This document shows, piece after piece, positions 49,801 through 57,390 of a DNA stretch of 64,000 nt (positions are counted from its first letter, which is position 1; each line of letters starts with the position of its first letter). The notes under the pieces are model-generated. The model worked only from the letters and a program-made list of their open reading frames with translations. It did not search any database and was not told the origin of the DNA. A program made the translations under genes and the position numbers. This DNA is from Bombyx mori (lineage: Eukaryota; Arthropoda; Insecta; Lepidoptera; Bombycidae). The stretch is from the NCBI RefSeq assembly GCF_030269925.1, contig NC_085119.1, positions 7,601,001 through 7,665,000 of the forward strand, given 5' to 3'.

Positions 49801-49951
49801 CATAAATGGAAATATTAATTTGAATTTTGATGATACCGGTAGTGACAGTACATCTATAGACAAAAATTTTCATGCCAGATATGGCAACAATCTCTTACCC
49901 CTACCGCCTTCGATATCTATACCTAAAGTAACAAGCAAAATTGAGAATTGA
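22485..49951 (+). CDS. Ush1c: Harmonin (USH1C)-like PDZ scaffold protein
   Basis: Exons: 22485-22703, 28536-28644, 30172-30196, 32114-32269, 32621-32765, 34705-34928, 35825-36329, 37269-37472, 48236-48349, 48901-49401, 49793-49951; phases all match, giving 786 residues. PDZ1 (about 27-117) has the carboxylate loop FGFSLRGG (42-49) and ends HIGMLPVKE, as in harmonin PDZ1. PDZ2 (about 155-245) has LGCGICKGP and KPGIFVQFVREGGIA. A charged Ala/Glu/Arg stretch follows, then a disordered Asn/Ser/Lys-rich half with PPPPPP near residue 565. Harmonins organise membrane protein complexes at actin-rich protrusions; that role is inferred from the family. No third PDZ is visible, and the mammalian N-terminal domain is absent unless encoded upstream: an acceptor (tag, 22474-22476) sits just before the ATG and the frame is open between them. 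Introns of 5.8 and 10.8 kb are full of repeats. AATAAA at 50612-50617 is the likely poly(A) signal. Confidence 0.85.
22848..23140 (+). repeat. Helitron-like or related non-autonomous fragment
   Basis: Starts ACTAGCTGACCCGGCAGACT and ends GCGAGACTAACGAACAGCAA with an A/T-rich end. This end pair is widespread in moths; class uncertain. Confidence 0.4.
23515..23700 (+). repeat. Dispersed non-autonomous element fragment
   Basis: CTATACTAATATATAAATCT at the left and CGAGTACGGCTAGTAGTG at the right, resembling the Helitron-like plan at 39904-40140. Class uncertain. Confidence 0.3.
24785..25285 (+). repeat. LINE 3' end split by a family A SINE
   Basis: 24785-24914 matches 33050-33180 (coding part of the LINE end: ...CACAGTGCAATTTCGGAGAT...). 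The 3' part resumes at about 25182-25285 (GCCCTTGGCATTCTAACG, CCATGAGCGACGG, GTCTGCCAACAAAAG). Between them lies a minus-strand family A copy at 24930-25177. Confidence 0.65.
24930..25177 (-). repeat. Family A SINE copy
   Basis: Complete body from the poly-T side (TTTTTATTGCTTAAATGG) to ACCACCAGTAA. Inserted in a LINE remnant. Confidence 0.85.
25336..25690 (-). mobile_element. Non-LTR retrotransposon C-terminal fragment
   Basis: Minus-strand ORF of 113 codons (25687-25346) ending CRQHWRKLVLKL-DQGGHDPQ, the kind of C-terminus seen after the reverse transcriptase of several moth LINEs. 5'-truncated; no reverse-transcriptase motifs remain. Confidence 0.55.
25691..28195. other. Intron sequence of the harmonin-like gene
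   Basis: Mostly AT-rich DNA with no gene. 27470-27596 ends GATTTTGAATTTGAATTTGAA, a typical moth LINE or SINE tail. Confidence 0.5.
28196..28372 (+). repeat. Bm1-like SINE copy (family B)
   Basis: CACAGCCCACTGAGTTTCTC through GCTATCAGTATAGGTAG and an A-rich end. Internally shortened after GTTAGCAACCTGC. Confidence 0.8.
28740..28893 (+). repeat. Element end followed by 88-base A run
   Basis: The segment ending GTTAAAAAACTCGCACT also occurs at 46019-46036. It is followed directly by 88 consecutive A (28806-28893). Confidence 0.6.
29636..29706. repeat. Perfect 71-bp palindrome
   Basis: Arms 29636-29670 and 29672-29706 are exact 35-base reverse complements with one base (t) between. It lies in the harmonin-like intron between 28644 and 30172. 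Confidence 0.97.
30197..31180. other. Intron sequence without recognised elements
   Basis: AT-rich. I see no exon or repeat beyond short A/T runs. Confidence 0.5.
31187..31446. repeat. Fold-back family A SINE remnants
   Basis: 31187-31261 is the tail part of a minus copy. 31262-31446 is a plus copy body beginning at a hairpin (GGTCCTACC ... GGTAGGACC) and ending abruptly at GTAGATGG, without a tail. Confidence 0.75.
31447..31846 (-). mobile_element. Near-full-length tRNA-headed family A SINE
   Basis: On the minus strand the element starts at about 31846 with a tRNA-like head (GTGGCCTAAAGGATAAGACG as A box; GGTGTTCGAATCCCGC as B box) and runs through ATTATAATTTGCGTAATTAC into the common family A body. 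It ends in A at 31454-31447. This shows that the abundant family A body is the 3' part of a tRNA-derived SINE of about 400 bp. Confidence 0.75.
31847..32035 (+). repeat. LINE 3' end with (GAT)n tail (family C) plus flank, copy 1
   Basis: GGCGGCTCAGTGGTGTGGAT ... GTCCAGCAGTGGACGACTGA ... GATGATGATGATGATGA, followed by a flank that is also present, inverted, at 46655-46750. Confidence 0.7.
32848..33490. mobile_element. Putative GGAACGAAGTTCCTT-type MITE carrying a LINE insertion
   Basis: The left end GTGTCGTGCGACACCGG plus GGAACGAAGTTCCTT matches the left end of the element at 47037-47393. The right end near 33470 reads AAGGGACTTCGTTC, a decayed inverted copy. A LINE 3' end (33010-33372) lies inside. 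Confidence 0.5.
33010..33372 (+). mobile_element. Jockey/CR1-type LINE 3' end
   Basis: One frame reads LWNELPSTVFPERYDMSFFK, then RGLWRVLSGRQRLGSAPGIA, EVHGRR and stop, a C-terminus typical of these LINE ORF2 proteins. The 3' UTR holds ATCAGGTGGGCCGTATG and ends CAATAAAAAAAA. 5'-truncated. Confidence 0.75.
33822..33930 (-). repeat. Family A SINE fragment
   Basis: Contains CATTACTGTTTCATGGCAGA and GGCTCACAAGACTCC and ends at CTACCACCAGTAAAACC. Both ends truncated. Confidence 0.65.
35079..35646. mobile_element. Pogo/Tigger-like MITE with nested SINE
   Basis: 22-bp terminal inverted repeats (35079-35100 and 35625-35646; CARTAAAAGCTCYTTATTCGCG on the outside strand, 20 of 22 matching) flanked by TA on both sides. 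TATTCGCG recurs as a subterminal motif at about 35133, 35151 and 35173. A minus-strand Bm1-like SINE fills the middle. Confidence 0.75.
35235..35440 (-). repeat. Bm1-like SINE copy (family B)
   Basis: GTGAGCTCACGGAGCTCAAA, GTCGCAAGCGACGGGTTCGG, AAAAGCACCGTTAGTGGATC and GGGAGGATCCG blocks in minus orientation. The core CACTGAG block is missing. Confidence 0.7.
36352..36622 (-). repeat. Family A SINE copy
   Basis: Complete body from GATTAGATGGGTGGACGAGC to GGTAATTACGCAAATTATAA, entering the start of the tRNA-headed part. It starts only about 20 bases after the donor of the 35825-36329 exon. Confidence 0.85.
36880..37085 (-). repeat. Family A SINE copy, old and diverged
   Basis: CCACTACCCACATCGAGGTA and GGTAGCATACAATAGGCACT keep the family order with heavy divergence. 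Confidence 0.45.
37791..38068 (+). mobile_element. 278-bp TA-targeted MITE, copy 2
   Basis: Same orientation as copy 1, with about 10 differences by eye. TA precedes it; the 3' flank reads AA, a probable point change in the target duplication. It lies in the 10.8-kb intron of the harmonin-like gene. Confidence 0.88.
38180..38345 (-). repeat. LINE 3' end with (GAT)n tail (family C)
   Basis: ATCATCATCATC, then CAGTCGTCCACTGCTGGACA, TAGGCCTCTCCCAATCC and CGGAGGTCATCGCACCAT. It is the least interrupted copy of the family in the window. Confidence 0.7.
38375..38585 (-). repeat. Family A SINE copy, old and diverged
   Basis: GATGTTAAGCGGTTACTGGA and CTTCAGACCGGAACG blocks in family order. Confidence 0.5.
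38586..39903. other. Intron stretch without recognised elements
   Basis: AT-rich intron of the harmonin-like gene. No ORF or repeat recognised. Confidence 0.5.
39904..40140 (+). repeat. Helitron-like non-autonomous element
   Basis: CTATACTAATATTATAAAGA at the left with (GTTT)n, GAAACTACTGGACCGATTTG, a T-rich stretch, and GCGAAGCGAGGGCGGGTCGC followed by TAGT at the right. This plan is common in moths. Class inferred from remembered ends. Confidence 0.45.
40255..40515 (+). repeat. Family A SINE copy with small insertion
   Basis: GCGAAACAGTAATACGTTTC and GTCTCAAGATGAGTGGCGGC blocks. About 40 bases (TATGGAATAGTTAATTC...) interrupt it and repeat GGGTGGGAC on both sides. Confidence 0.6.
40727..40922 (+). 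repeat. Bm1-like SINE copy (family B), well preserved
   Basis: CACAGCCCACTGAGTTTCTC, GATTCTGCGAAGCACGG, CCCCGTGAGCTCACCTAC and GCTTAGGTAGG followed by an A run. The best-preserved right half in the window. Confidence 0.85.
40923..43089. other. Intron stretch of the harmonin-like gene
   Basis: AT-rich, no gene. A patch at 41555-41630 (AGGCCCGTAGGCCT, CACCAGGACAGGTGGGCGAG) looks like a transposon scrap. Confidence 0.5.
43090..43330 (+). promoter_or_regulatory. Candidate internal promoter in the harmonin-like gene
   Basis: This is a GC- and CpG-richer stretch in an AT-rich intron with no repeat I recognise. It contains TTCAGTCG (43261-43268), matching the arthropod initiator TCAGTY with +1 at 43264. 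At +28 to +33 lies GATCGT, a 5 of 6 match to the downstream promoter element. The candidate first exon at 43567 follows within 350 bases. Confidence 0.35.
43567..43617 (+). CDS. Candidate alternative first coding exon of the harmonin-like gene
   Basis: Inside the 10.8-kb intron, an ATG in good context (aaaaATGaag) opens 17 codons reading MKRINKSKPLVIIQCYE and ending exactly at GAA|gtaagt, a consensus donor. It ends in phase 0, as needed to join the phase-0 exon at 48236. The result would be a roughly 274-residue isoform lacking both PDZ domains. A CpG-rich stretch with an initiator match lies 300 bases upstream. No transcript evidence is available; this is inference from sequence only. Confidence 0.4.
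44025..44150 (+). repeat. Family A SINE, 3' half
   Basis: From GAGCTTATATCTCAAGGTGG to CAAGCTATAAAAAAAA. 5'-truncated. Confidence 0.8.
44488..44735 (+). repeat. Family A SINE copy, well preserved
   Basis: Complete body from CTGGTGGTAGGACC to AAGCTATAAAAAAAAAAAA. A good reference for the family in this window. Confidence 0.88.
45058..45600 (-). repeat. Bm1-like SINE copy (family B), longest
   Basis: Runs from CTAACTAAGCTTATAGCC through all core blocks to AAAGCACCGTTAGTGGATCG and on to GGCCGCCACGATGAGAGGG. The last part is matched by 52260-52330, so it belongs to the family. The limit near 45600 is uncertain. Confidence 0.75.
45894..46020. repeat. 39-bp inverted repeat element
   Basis: Arms 45894-45932 and 45982-46020 pair at 35 of 39 positions around a 49-base loop. 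The DNA just outside the right arm (GTTAAAAAACTCGCACT) also occurs at 28788-28805. Confidence 0.85.
46131..46211. repeat. Nested palindromes
   Basis: Outer arms of 16 bases (46131-46146 and 46196-46211) are exact. AATGTATAAGTTTTATACATT occurs once at each end, each a hairpin by itself. Confidence 0.9.
46655..47720. mobile_element. Three-level nest: MITE in SINE in LINE end
   Basis: LINE 3' end (family C, minus) occupies 46750-46850 and resumes at 47656-47720. A plus-strand tRNA-headed family A SINE lies between (46850-47036 and 47394-47655). An element with exact 15-bp inverted ends (GGAACGAAGTTCCTT) splits the SINE at 47037-47393. Confidence 0.75.
47037..47393. mobile_element. MITE with GGAACGAAGTTCCTT ends
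   Basis: Left GTGTCAAAGGACACCCGGAT, then GGAACGAAGTTCCTT; right AAGGAACTTCGTTCC, its exact reverse complement. It interrupts the SINE between ...CCCGCAAAATTA and TAATTTGCG..., which are continuous in the copy at 31447-31846. No ORF. Confidence 0.7.
47845..48165. repeat. Old family A SINE remnants, mixed orientation
   Basis: A diverged minus copy (GGCGAACGAGTTCACGACCC) is followed by a plus-oriented tail (GAGCTCCGGTAACCACTTAG to CGAATAAAAATA). It ends about 60 bases before the exon at 48236. Confidence 0.45.
48450..48672 (+). repeat. Bm1-like SINE copy (family B)
   Basis: CACAGCCCATTGAGTTTCTC, GATTCTGCGAAGCACAG, GAGCCCCGTGAGCTCACC and GCTTAGGTAGGG then A. Sits in the 550-base intron between two harmonin-like exons. 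Confidence 0.85.
49448..49585 (-). repeat. Family A SINE, tail half
   Basis: TTTTTTTTATTGCTTAGCTG through GATATAAGTTCTAAG. Ends truncated. It begins 46 bases after the donor at 49401. Confidence 0.8.
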
Positions 49952-50260
49952 CCTAAAACTGATGTAATACCTACCTACATTAAAAATAAAAACTACAAAA
50001 CATACCACCTCAACAAAACCAAAGTATCTATACAAACATTTTGTTAGTCTATTTAAAAATCACAGTTTCCAGATCGCACCAAAAAGTACCTACAAAACAA
50101 TTGTGCTTTAACTAATTATTTAAGGTGCTGGTTTAAATATGATTAGGTTGATTAACTTCCACGCATCCGATTTATGTTTGAGTTAAGCACTGTAACTAAA
50201 GCAATTATATTTTTTGATAGTCAAATAGTTGTTTGATTTTAATTTTGTCTCATTTTTCAG

Positions 50261-50370
50261 AACGACGCGAGTCGGTAGACTTAGAAAATTGGGAAAAAAT
50301 GGAAAAATACAGAAAAGGAGCTATTCGCGATTCTAAAGGAGTTTTCAAAAATTTTATAAACCAAAGTTAG
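50261..50370 (+). CDS. Possible alternative last exon of the harmonin-like gene
   Basis: After the acceptor catttttcag, one frame stays open for 35 codons and reads RRESVDLENWEKMEKYRKG... ending FINQS and TAG. It needs a donor leaving one base. The preceding exon has one at 49838|gtagtg (ACC G|gtagtg), which would create ...DDTE-RRESV. This gives a charged C-terminus in place of the one ending SKIEN at 49951. The AATAAA at 50612 suits this exon. The splice is inferred and not proven. Confidence 0.4.
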
Positions 50371-50611
50371 ATAATTGTATAATTTATGGAAAGTAAAAAA
50401 ATAACATAGTCAAACTGTCTTAAATTATTCTTAGGTTGAAATAATTTTTTTAATATAATTTTGTGATCGTGTTCATGAGTAATTTTATCTGCGTAAAATA
50501 AATTGTCTAATAATTATTGATACATAACTAGTGTATACTTATTCCATAATATTTTTGTTATTTTTAATAGACCTACATATCTAATACATTTGTTTCATCG
50601 AAACCTAAGTC

Positions 50612-50617
50612 AATAAA
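50612..50617 (+). terminator. Candidate poly(A) signal of the harmonin-like gene
   Basis: AATAAA lies 242 bases after the stop of the alternative last exon and 661 after the stop at 49951. It is the first clear match after that exon. Confidence 0.4.
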
Positions 50618-51339
50618 ATAAAGCATATAAATCAACTTGAAGGGTGATTTTTTTATTTATTAGTTTAGTAAATTAGCTATCAAAGATTAGCTTCGCTTTG
50701 ATTATATTATACACTAAAATATTTAGCGAGCGACAGTCCTCATCAATTTTATAATATTACCTATAAAATCATCCTGGTCTAAAACCTTACAAACGAATAC
50801 GTCGAGCTGTTAATTAATAATAAAAATCTTAATTATAAAAAAAAAATACTAAGGCAAACAATATTAATTTCTAATTTTTTATCCTACATAATGCTTGAAG
50901 CGAGTGTAACGTTTGTTTGTCGCCAGTTCAAAAATGCGGGTTTCATTGAAAAATCCAAATTGAAAATGTATTGTAAGATGAACTGTTTTTATATCTTTGA
51001 GGTATTGATACCATTCTGCCATTCATTTGCACTTGTACTCTTGTCTAACTTAGTGTACGCAGACGTCCATTGACAGACATAGACCTTGGATTTGTGCGAC
51101 TTTTACCAGGTCCACTCTAAAACTTTTTGGCTCCCACGACAATCAGTTCGTCGAACAATGTGCTCTGCATATAACCAATTTAACCTCGCAATCCTTCGGG
51201 CCATGTCGGTTATTTTGGTTTTTTTTTTAAATCTCCTCATTCCTCATTGGATCTGTCTGAAGTCTTAAGGTATTGCGTACAAAATTGCATGTGTTATTTA
51301 ATACAAATGGTAACTGGTTAGGGTTCGCTTGTGGGATCT
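50618..51339. other. Intergenic stretch without recognised genes
   Basis: AT-rich DNA between the harmonin-like and FASTKD5-like genes. 51055-51220 looks like a transposon scrap. Confidence 0.4.
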
Positions 51340-51612
51340 TGTAGTTTTTATTTATTTTTATTGCTTAGGTGGTTGGACGAGCTTACGGCCAACCCGATCT
51401 GAAGTTACCGGAGCCCATAGACATCTACAACATAAATGCCGCTACCTACTTTGAGATATGAGCTCTAAGGTCTCGTTCTGTACAACGGCTGCCCCCTCCT
51501 TCAAGCTGAAACGCATTACTGCTTCACGGCAGAAATGGACAGGGTGGTGGCGGTGCCTACCCGTGCGGACTCTTAAGACGTTCTACCAACAGTAATTACG
51601 TAAATTATAATT
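51340..51612 (-). repeat. Family A SINE copy
   Basis: Diverged tail side and well-kept body to CAACAGTAATTACGTAAATTATAATTTTG, reaching the tRNA-headed part. Confidence 0.8.
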
Positions 51613-51984
51613 TTGATAAAGTAAGTAAACTAGGTACTCAGTTTCCTCTTCTATAGTCTTTGCTTTCTCGCGGGCAACTTGAACCTTATTGTTCAGTTGT
51701 TTCATAAATTAGAGTTATATCTTTAGGCGTCGTTACAGACGTTAGACTTTATAGATATTAGTTTCATTTATGTAGTAGGTATACAAAATTTTGATGCAAA
51801 AATAAGACAATAGATAAAAGGTATTTTTAATTTATTTCGTTAACACTTCATATGGGTGGCAGAGATTTCCTGCCGATGGTGTATTAGTTTGAATCTAAGT
51901 TTTCAATTTCGCTAAATTGTAAACAAATTATGTGCAAAATTTTTAAATAATTTTATTAGTTACTTTGTCCTCTAACTATTCGTT

Positions 51985-52365
51985 GGCCTAGAGGCTATTC
52001 CAACTACGCGCTGCTCAAACTGAGACAATTACTAACACTGGCCCTAGTAAGAGGAGTGCTTCGCTGAATCTACTACCGAATCGGAATCGCGACCCACTGA
52101 GAAGAATCGACGAGAAACTCAGTGGGTTGTGTCTCTAGGTATATCTAGGTATATCTTCGTCATAATCGACGAGTTCGACGAGGGGCAGTGACCAGTGCTT
52201 GGAGACCCTAAAAGCACTGAGTGCCTATCCGAGAGATCCGACAAGGACATGTTTCGTACTCGGATATCTAATTAGCGGTGGACACGATAGCGGTTATCGT
52301 GTTACGCCGTTTTTTCAAATTAGTTAATTACTATTAACGTCCGCGGTTCCATACGAGTTCCATGT
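51985..52365 (-). repeat. Bm1-like SINE copy (family B), long and diverged
   Basis: GAGGCTATTCCAACTACGC, GACCCACTGAGAAGAATCG, CCCTAAAAGCACTG and a distal part matching 45400-45460. Confidence 0.65.
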
Positions 52366-52639
52366 TTTTTGCGTTTATTTATTACATACAATATTTGGCG
52401 AATAAAAATAACTCATTCTTCTGTACCTACGAATGAGTCGATAGAAACGGTGGAACCGTATTAACCTGGACAAAAGAGACAAGTTTTTAAAACGAGTGTT
52501 TGTATTTCAGTTAACTCCAAATAATCACACAAGGTTTTGTTTTTTAGTTAAAGTATCCTTTATTTTGAATTTAACGAACATGTTTTAAATTTCATTTTTA
52601 TTAATATTATTACAGCTTTGTACATAAGCTGTTTTAAAC

Positions 52640-52910
52640 GGACGAACTCAGCCTTCTTCTTCTTCGTCGGTATCGCTCTTGACAGAGTGGTTGTGATCAT
52701 CAGTTCATGTATTGGTAGCAAACTTCACAACACGCCGCCAGTCTGCTCTGATAGTCTCCCTCCTCGTGCATTCAGTGATGATGACCCATTTACTGCCTCT
52801 TTATATAGACTCGTTGGTACGGAATTCAGTCCACTGGAAACTCACCAAGCTACCTCAATATCAAGAAATTCTGCCATGAAAAATATTTTCAGTTCATTCA
52901 TATTTTTCTT
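52640..52910 (-). repeat. LINE 3' end fragment downstream of FASTKD5
   Basis: Minus-strand frame reads TRRETIRADWRRVVKFATNT and stop, a LINE ORF2 C-terminus. GAAGAAGAAGAAGG follows as a tail. It may lie in the 3' UTR of the FASTKD5-like gene. Confidence 0.55.
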
Positions 52911-52951
52911 TTGAGACCTAAAGAGAACTAAACTTATAAATCTGGCACTTT

Positions 52952-55900
52952 CTAAGAATTATGACTATGAAGACTATTAAATACAGTATCAGTACAACTA
53001 TGATTTTTCCTTGATCTGTTTTCGATTAAGCTACAAAGATAACTTTCTTTCTCTTCAAAATTATCTAGTTGTGAATATGTTTTCCATGGCACCTGAAACA
53101 TGTATAGGGTTTAGTTAGACCTGCTTTAATTATCTTGAAAATAATTACTGTCAAAAAATCTAGTAAAGATTTATGATTATTATGATGCTAATTCAATAAA
53201 TCTAAATACTATTTAATACCGATAATGCATGCTGTAAATTCGACTGAGTACCACAGTCATCCCTATTTCTGCCGCTAAGCATTCATCCACAGCATAATGG
53301 AAAAAGTCATATGTTGCGGTATACGGTTATGGGAATATATTGCAGAAGGCATATGACCTTCCGGCTTACACAGATGTTGGCTGAATACAACTATATCGGT
53401 CGGTACATCGTCGGTCGCAATACCGAAAAGAAGCCGACGACGGAGTGCCACCATTTTGGCTGCAACAAGGACACGGTGGATATGTGATGGCATACGCTCG
53501 CAGTTTGCGGTGTCTCAGAATGGCATCATCGTGTCGTGCTCCTATCATATTTCTAATATGGTACAATAAAATTATTTTTAAAAAGTTTACCAATATTGGA
53601 GTGTAGCCTAAAGCTGCAAGTTCTCGAATTTTTGTCTGAAACTGTCCTGTAGGTACATTACAGTTCTGAATTAGAGAATTTTTTCCACCTATTATAAGTA
53701 CAATCCAATCATTGTCATCAGGAGGCTTCCGAATATACCCAAATGTATCATTTTTAAATGCTTCTTTGACTGGCATAGGCTTTCCATTGTGATCATTGCA
53801 AATGATTATATCTATAAATAAACATTGTGAACATTATTATACCATAATAGTCACATTTGACCATTGACAATAAATTCAAATTCAAATTTACTTTTTAATT
53901 TATTACCATTTCTGTTTGCATTGATGTGAAAATCACTTTAATATACATTAGGCTAAAAAAAAGCTACTCTAGCTAGTGTGATTTTAATTTATTTTAATTA
54001 AATTTCGTATTAAATAACTTAGCACTAGATAAGTCTGTTTATACCTATCTAACCTGATTGGCAAAAGTTCAGTCAAACATTGGTCTATACAACTGTTTTT
54101 TTTTATGCCTTTAAAGGTGGCACCAGAGGACAGTACACTTGAGGTTGAGCAATTCACCTAAATCCTTATTGAAGATCACCACAAATAGTGAAACATGAGA
54201 TCTTTGTATAACAGATGTTTTGCACTTCTCATCTGCTTGAGGTTACTTTGTGTGAAAAGTGTGCTGGATAGTGGTGGGGACCCATTGCTTTATTTTATTA
54301 CACAGTGCAATTGTTTTATTGTGGAAGCTGCGCAATAACAATCATTGGTCAAGTAAAAGAATTTAGTAAAATATATGATGTACTTGAAAACATCCCAAAA
54401 TATATATTTTTTTCAATCATTACAATCATAAGATTGATGTGGTGGGGGTTTAGTCACAAATTTAAGTTTCGCAAGCTTATTCCTGTCAGTACAAAGGAAT
54501 TAATCAAGAATGATTTTAGATATGTAAACCAGATGCATATTTCATACAACTGACCTCCTCTTTGATGGTGGGTTAAAATATGTTCAGCTATGACATAATT
54601 TTGGCCGCCTCGACAATCTCCCAAAACTTTCATAATATCTAGCATCATTTTTTCACTAATATTGTACTGTTTTTTGTAATTTTCAGATGGTACATAATCT
54701 GTATATTTTTTTGACAGGAGGAGCACAGCTTTTTCACTAAGCCGATTCATTGCAGACTCCCTGCAAAATATCTCTGCACTGTTATGTAGGCTTAATAATT
54801 CTTTACCATAACTAAACATGTGTTTGCCATATGTATTTTCTAAAAACTCTGGGCTTAAAGCTTTACTTATTAAATCTACAGGATATATCCCTACCAATCC
54901 AAAAAATGATATACAGCAACTGTATGACTTTCCATGTTGTGAAATCTCAGGAAATCTTTCAGGTTTTTTCAGTTCTTCAATTACTTTAGAAAAAAAATTA
55001 TCTTTCGTAGCTGGTATTAAATTAAATGTGCCATATGTAAAAATTAATCTTTCAAGGTCTTTTAGTCTTGTTTCATGCATATGATCCATTATATAATGGG
55101 CTATTTTGGTAAGACAATCATTGTGTACTGTAAGTGATGATGTTCCAACTAGTGCTAAATGTACATTGCACATTACAGAAAGCCTTGTGACTTGATGTTG
55201 TAAAACATCTAGCAGTGAAAATATTTCATTATTTTTATTTTGCTTCACTGAATATCTAATGATTTTTAAAATAGCAGCTAGTGCAACTTCATGAACATGT
55301 TCAGAATCTTCAATAACTTTATTGATTATTTTTGAAGCAAGCTCCATACTTCTTATAGGACATTTACTCTTAAAAAAACCCATGCTCATTATGCCAATGT
55401 CTTCAACTGAAAAACATGCAAAGTTTTTAGAAAAATGAATTTCTAAATTATGCATGTCATGGGGTTGTTTACGTAGGACTCCCACAAAAAATAATGTTTG
55501 AACTAGTTGTCCTGGTGTTAGTTGATTTGCTTTAGTTGCTAATTTATTTATACTTTTCCAAGAAAAATCACTTACTCTTGTAACATTCAACATAAAAAAC
55601 AATGATATAAAAGATAACATTTCATCGTGTGACCAATTTTTTAATCGTTTTAGGCATTCATCATCAAGTGCAGCCCATACCTCAATATAGTTTCTTGTTC
55701 TAATCGATGCTGTTTCTGGCCACATGTTTAAGGAATAAAAAAGAGTTTTTAATTGTGAGTCAGTAGCCATTTGTATGGTATCAGTTAGATTGTCTATGAA
55801 ATTATCAAATATTTCACTTGATATGCATAAGCTATGTTGTGAACAATATTTTCCGAATATAGGGAATATTTCAAAAATTTCTTGGGTTGTTTTCTTAGTC

Positions 55901-56166
55901 CAATCTTCTTTATTTAATCGCTGAAACTCTTCTTGAGATATAGCTTCGCTAGAATGTTTTGTATAAATATTTATTGCATAACCTTTATTTTCTAACACAC
56001 TGTATGCATATTCATTCTCTTTTTCCATATACATTTTAATGAATAGCCCAGTACTACTATGAATAGATCGCGTATAACCTGGTTTAAGCTTAAATTGTGA
56101 AACACACTGCAGTCGAAAAATTGATGTTATTAACAGTTTTCGCCCAATATTTATAAAAGTACTCAT
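52952..56166 (-). CDS. FASTKD5: FASTKD5-like mitochondrial RNA-processing protein
   Basis: Three exons on the minus strand: 56166-54555, 53811-53591 and 53092-52952 (657 residues). Donors are gtcagt and gtaaac, acceptors tatttatag and tgtttcag, and phases match. The N-terminal 45 residues are rich in Arg, Lys and Ser with no acidic residue, as in mitochondrial targeting peptides. The middle carries FAST-family alpha-helical repeats (QLVQTLFFVGVLRKQP, IGIMSMGFFKSKCP, FTYGTFNLIP, YPVDLISKALSPEFLE), whose order and wording match FASTKD5 best. Residues from about 538 form the RAP domain, beginning DIIICNDHNGKPMP and ending LGYTPILVPWKTYSQLD across the last intron. In mammals FASTKD5 matures mitochondrial transcripts not bounded by tRNAs, including COX1; that role is transferred from the family. 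Minus-strand AATAAA candidates lie at 52597-52602 and 52559-52564. Divergent neighbour of ISWI. Confidence 0.88.
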
Positions 56167-56822
56167 ATTTAAATATTCTTTAATTCACAAAATCAAGTGA
56201 ACCCTTTAATCTAGTATTTGTGCATGTTATCTCCCCATTATTATTTACTTCAGTGTTTTATTTTATTCCTACGTTAAAATCTGGTTTATTGGTTATGTCA
56301 AATGTTTTTTTTTTTTAAGAGATTTTATGACCTGGTAACTGAGACCTTTAAGTCATGTCTTATTTTACTTTATATTCTTAATTTTATGAAAAATGATAAT
56401 ATGGAGTGAAATGAAATGAAGATGATTAATTTGAAACATTAATCAACTGGCATGAAATTTAATGAAATGAGATGATATGGGATGAAATATAATCGCAGTA
56501 AAATGGTGGTCATTTACTGAGATTTTTTCAGTGGACTTTTTGGACGAACCCGAGAAGTTACGTCCAGCAGCTTTGTTTCATTTTCCCACATTTGTGCACT
56601 TTCACAGATATTAAACAGTTAATAAACCACCGTTATTACACATTTAAACCTGAAGAAACACTAAATAGACAAAATAAAACAAATCACACAACTTCACTCC
56701 TCGCGTTCCCGCCAAAAAGTCATGTCAAATGTCATATTCGCACTTCACAGTAGGTACCTACTTCACACACACTTCCATAGACCTATATACTTCAGTGCAC
56801 ACTTCACACTCACAGGCTCTCT

Positions 56823-57119
56823 CGTCTCACGCTTTTTTTTTCTGGCCTGTGGCCTAGCCTTCTACGAGGTCCCCGCGCCTAGGGGGCGCGTGGAACATCA
56901 GTGGCTGGTAAGCATCTGCGTCAGCCGAAAGGTGAGACGTCCGCGGTCGCGGCCCACACAGTCCGTGAGAACCGGGCGCACCGCTTCGACGATGCGGACG
57001 GTTCATCAAACGACGAGATTGTGCCTCCAGCATGGACCGCTGAGATTAGAGCCTCCGCGCTCGGATCACTCCTACACCAAGGCACCCTTCCCCCTTAGAG
57101 CGAAGACGTCTCACGCTTT
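56823..57119 (-). mobile_element. GC-rich retroposon with 13-bp target duplication
   Basis: CGTCTCACGCTTT occurs exactly at 56823-56835 and 57107-57119. The segment between begins with T, so the insert is poly(A)-tailed on the minus strand (...GGCCACAGGCCAG then A). The interior is very GC-rich for this region. Family not recognised. Confidence 0.8.
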
Positions 57120-57164
57120 GGTATTACCTTTTTTCTGCCTGTTCTAGTAACCTCGAGGGGTTAT

Positions 57165-57390
57165 TCTAGATTCACTGAACTATTAAGTGAGCTCGCGGGG
57201 CTTAAACCTGAAGCTGTTGCTAACACGAACCGCTTGCCGAGCCTTTCGTCACAAGCGACCGATCGACGAGAACGATGACTGGTGCTTGGGGTACCTAAAA
57301 GTGCCGTTAGGGGATCGGGAGGATCTGAAATGACATATTTTGGGCGACGTTGACTGTTTACCATTTGGTCCGCAGGATCGGAAATGTAAA
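57165..57390 (-). repeat. Bm1-like SINE copy (family B), internally deleted
   Basis: GTGAGCTCGCGGGGCTTAAA, GTCACAAGCGACC, GGTGCTTGGGGTACC and CGTTAGGGGATCGGGAGGAT blocks. The middle CACTGAG block is missing. Confidence 0.75.

Noticed and set aside
52618..52914. 98-codon plus-strand ORF
   Set aside because: It is antisense to a LINE C-terminal fragment and shows no family features.
53366..53776. Separate 136-codon minus-strand gene
   Set aside because: It begins inside the RAP domain; splice signals join it to the FASTKD5 exons and the ORF's own end is intron read-through.
56722..57147. 141-codon plus-strand ORF between FASTKD5 and ISWI
   Set aside because: It runs across a target duplication and a GC-rich retroposon insert, so it is not a single gene.
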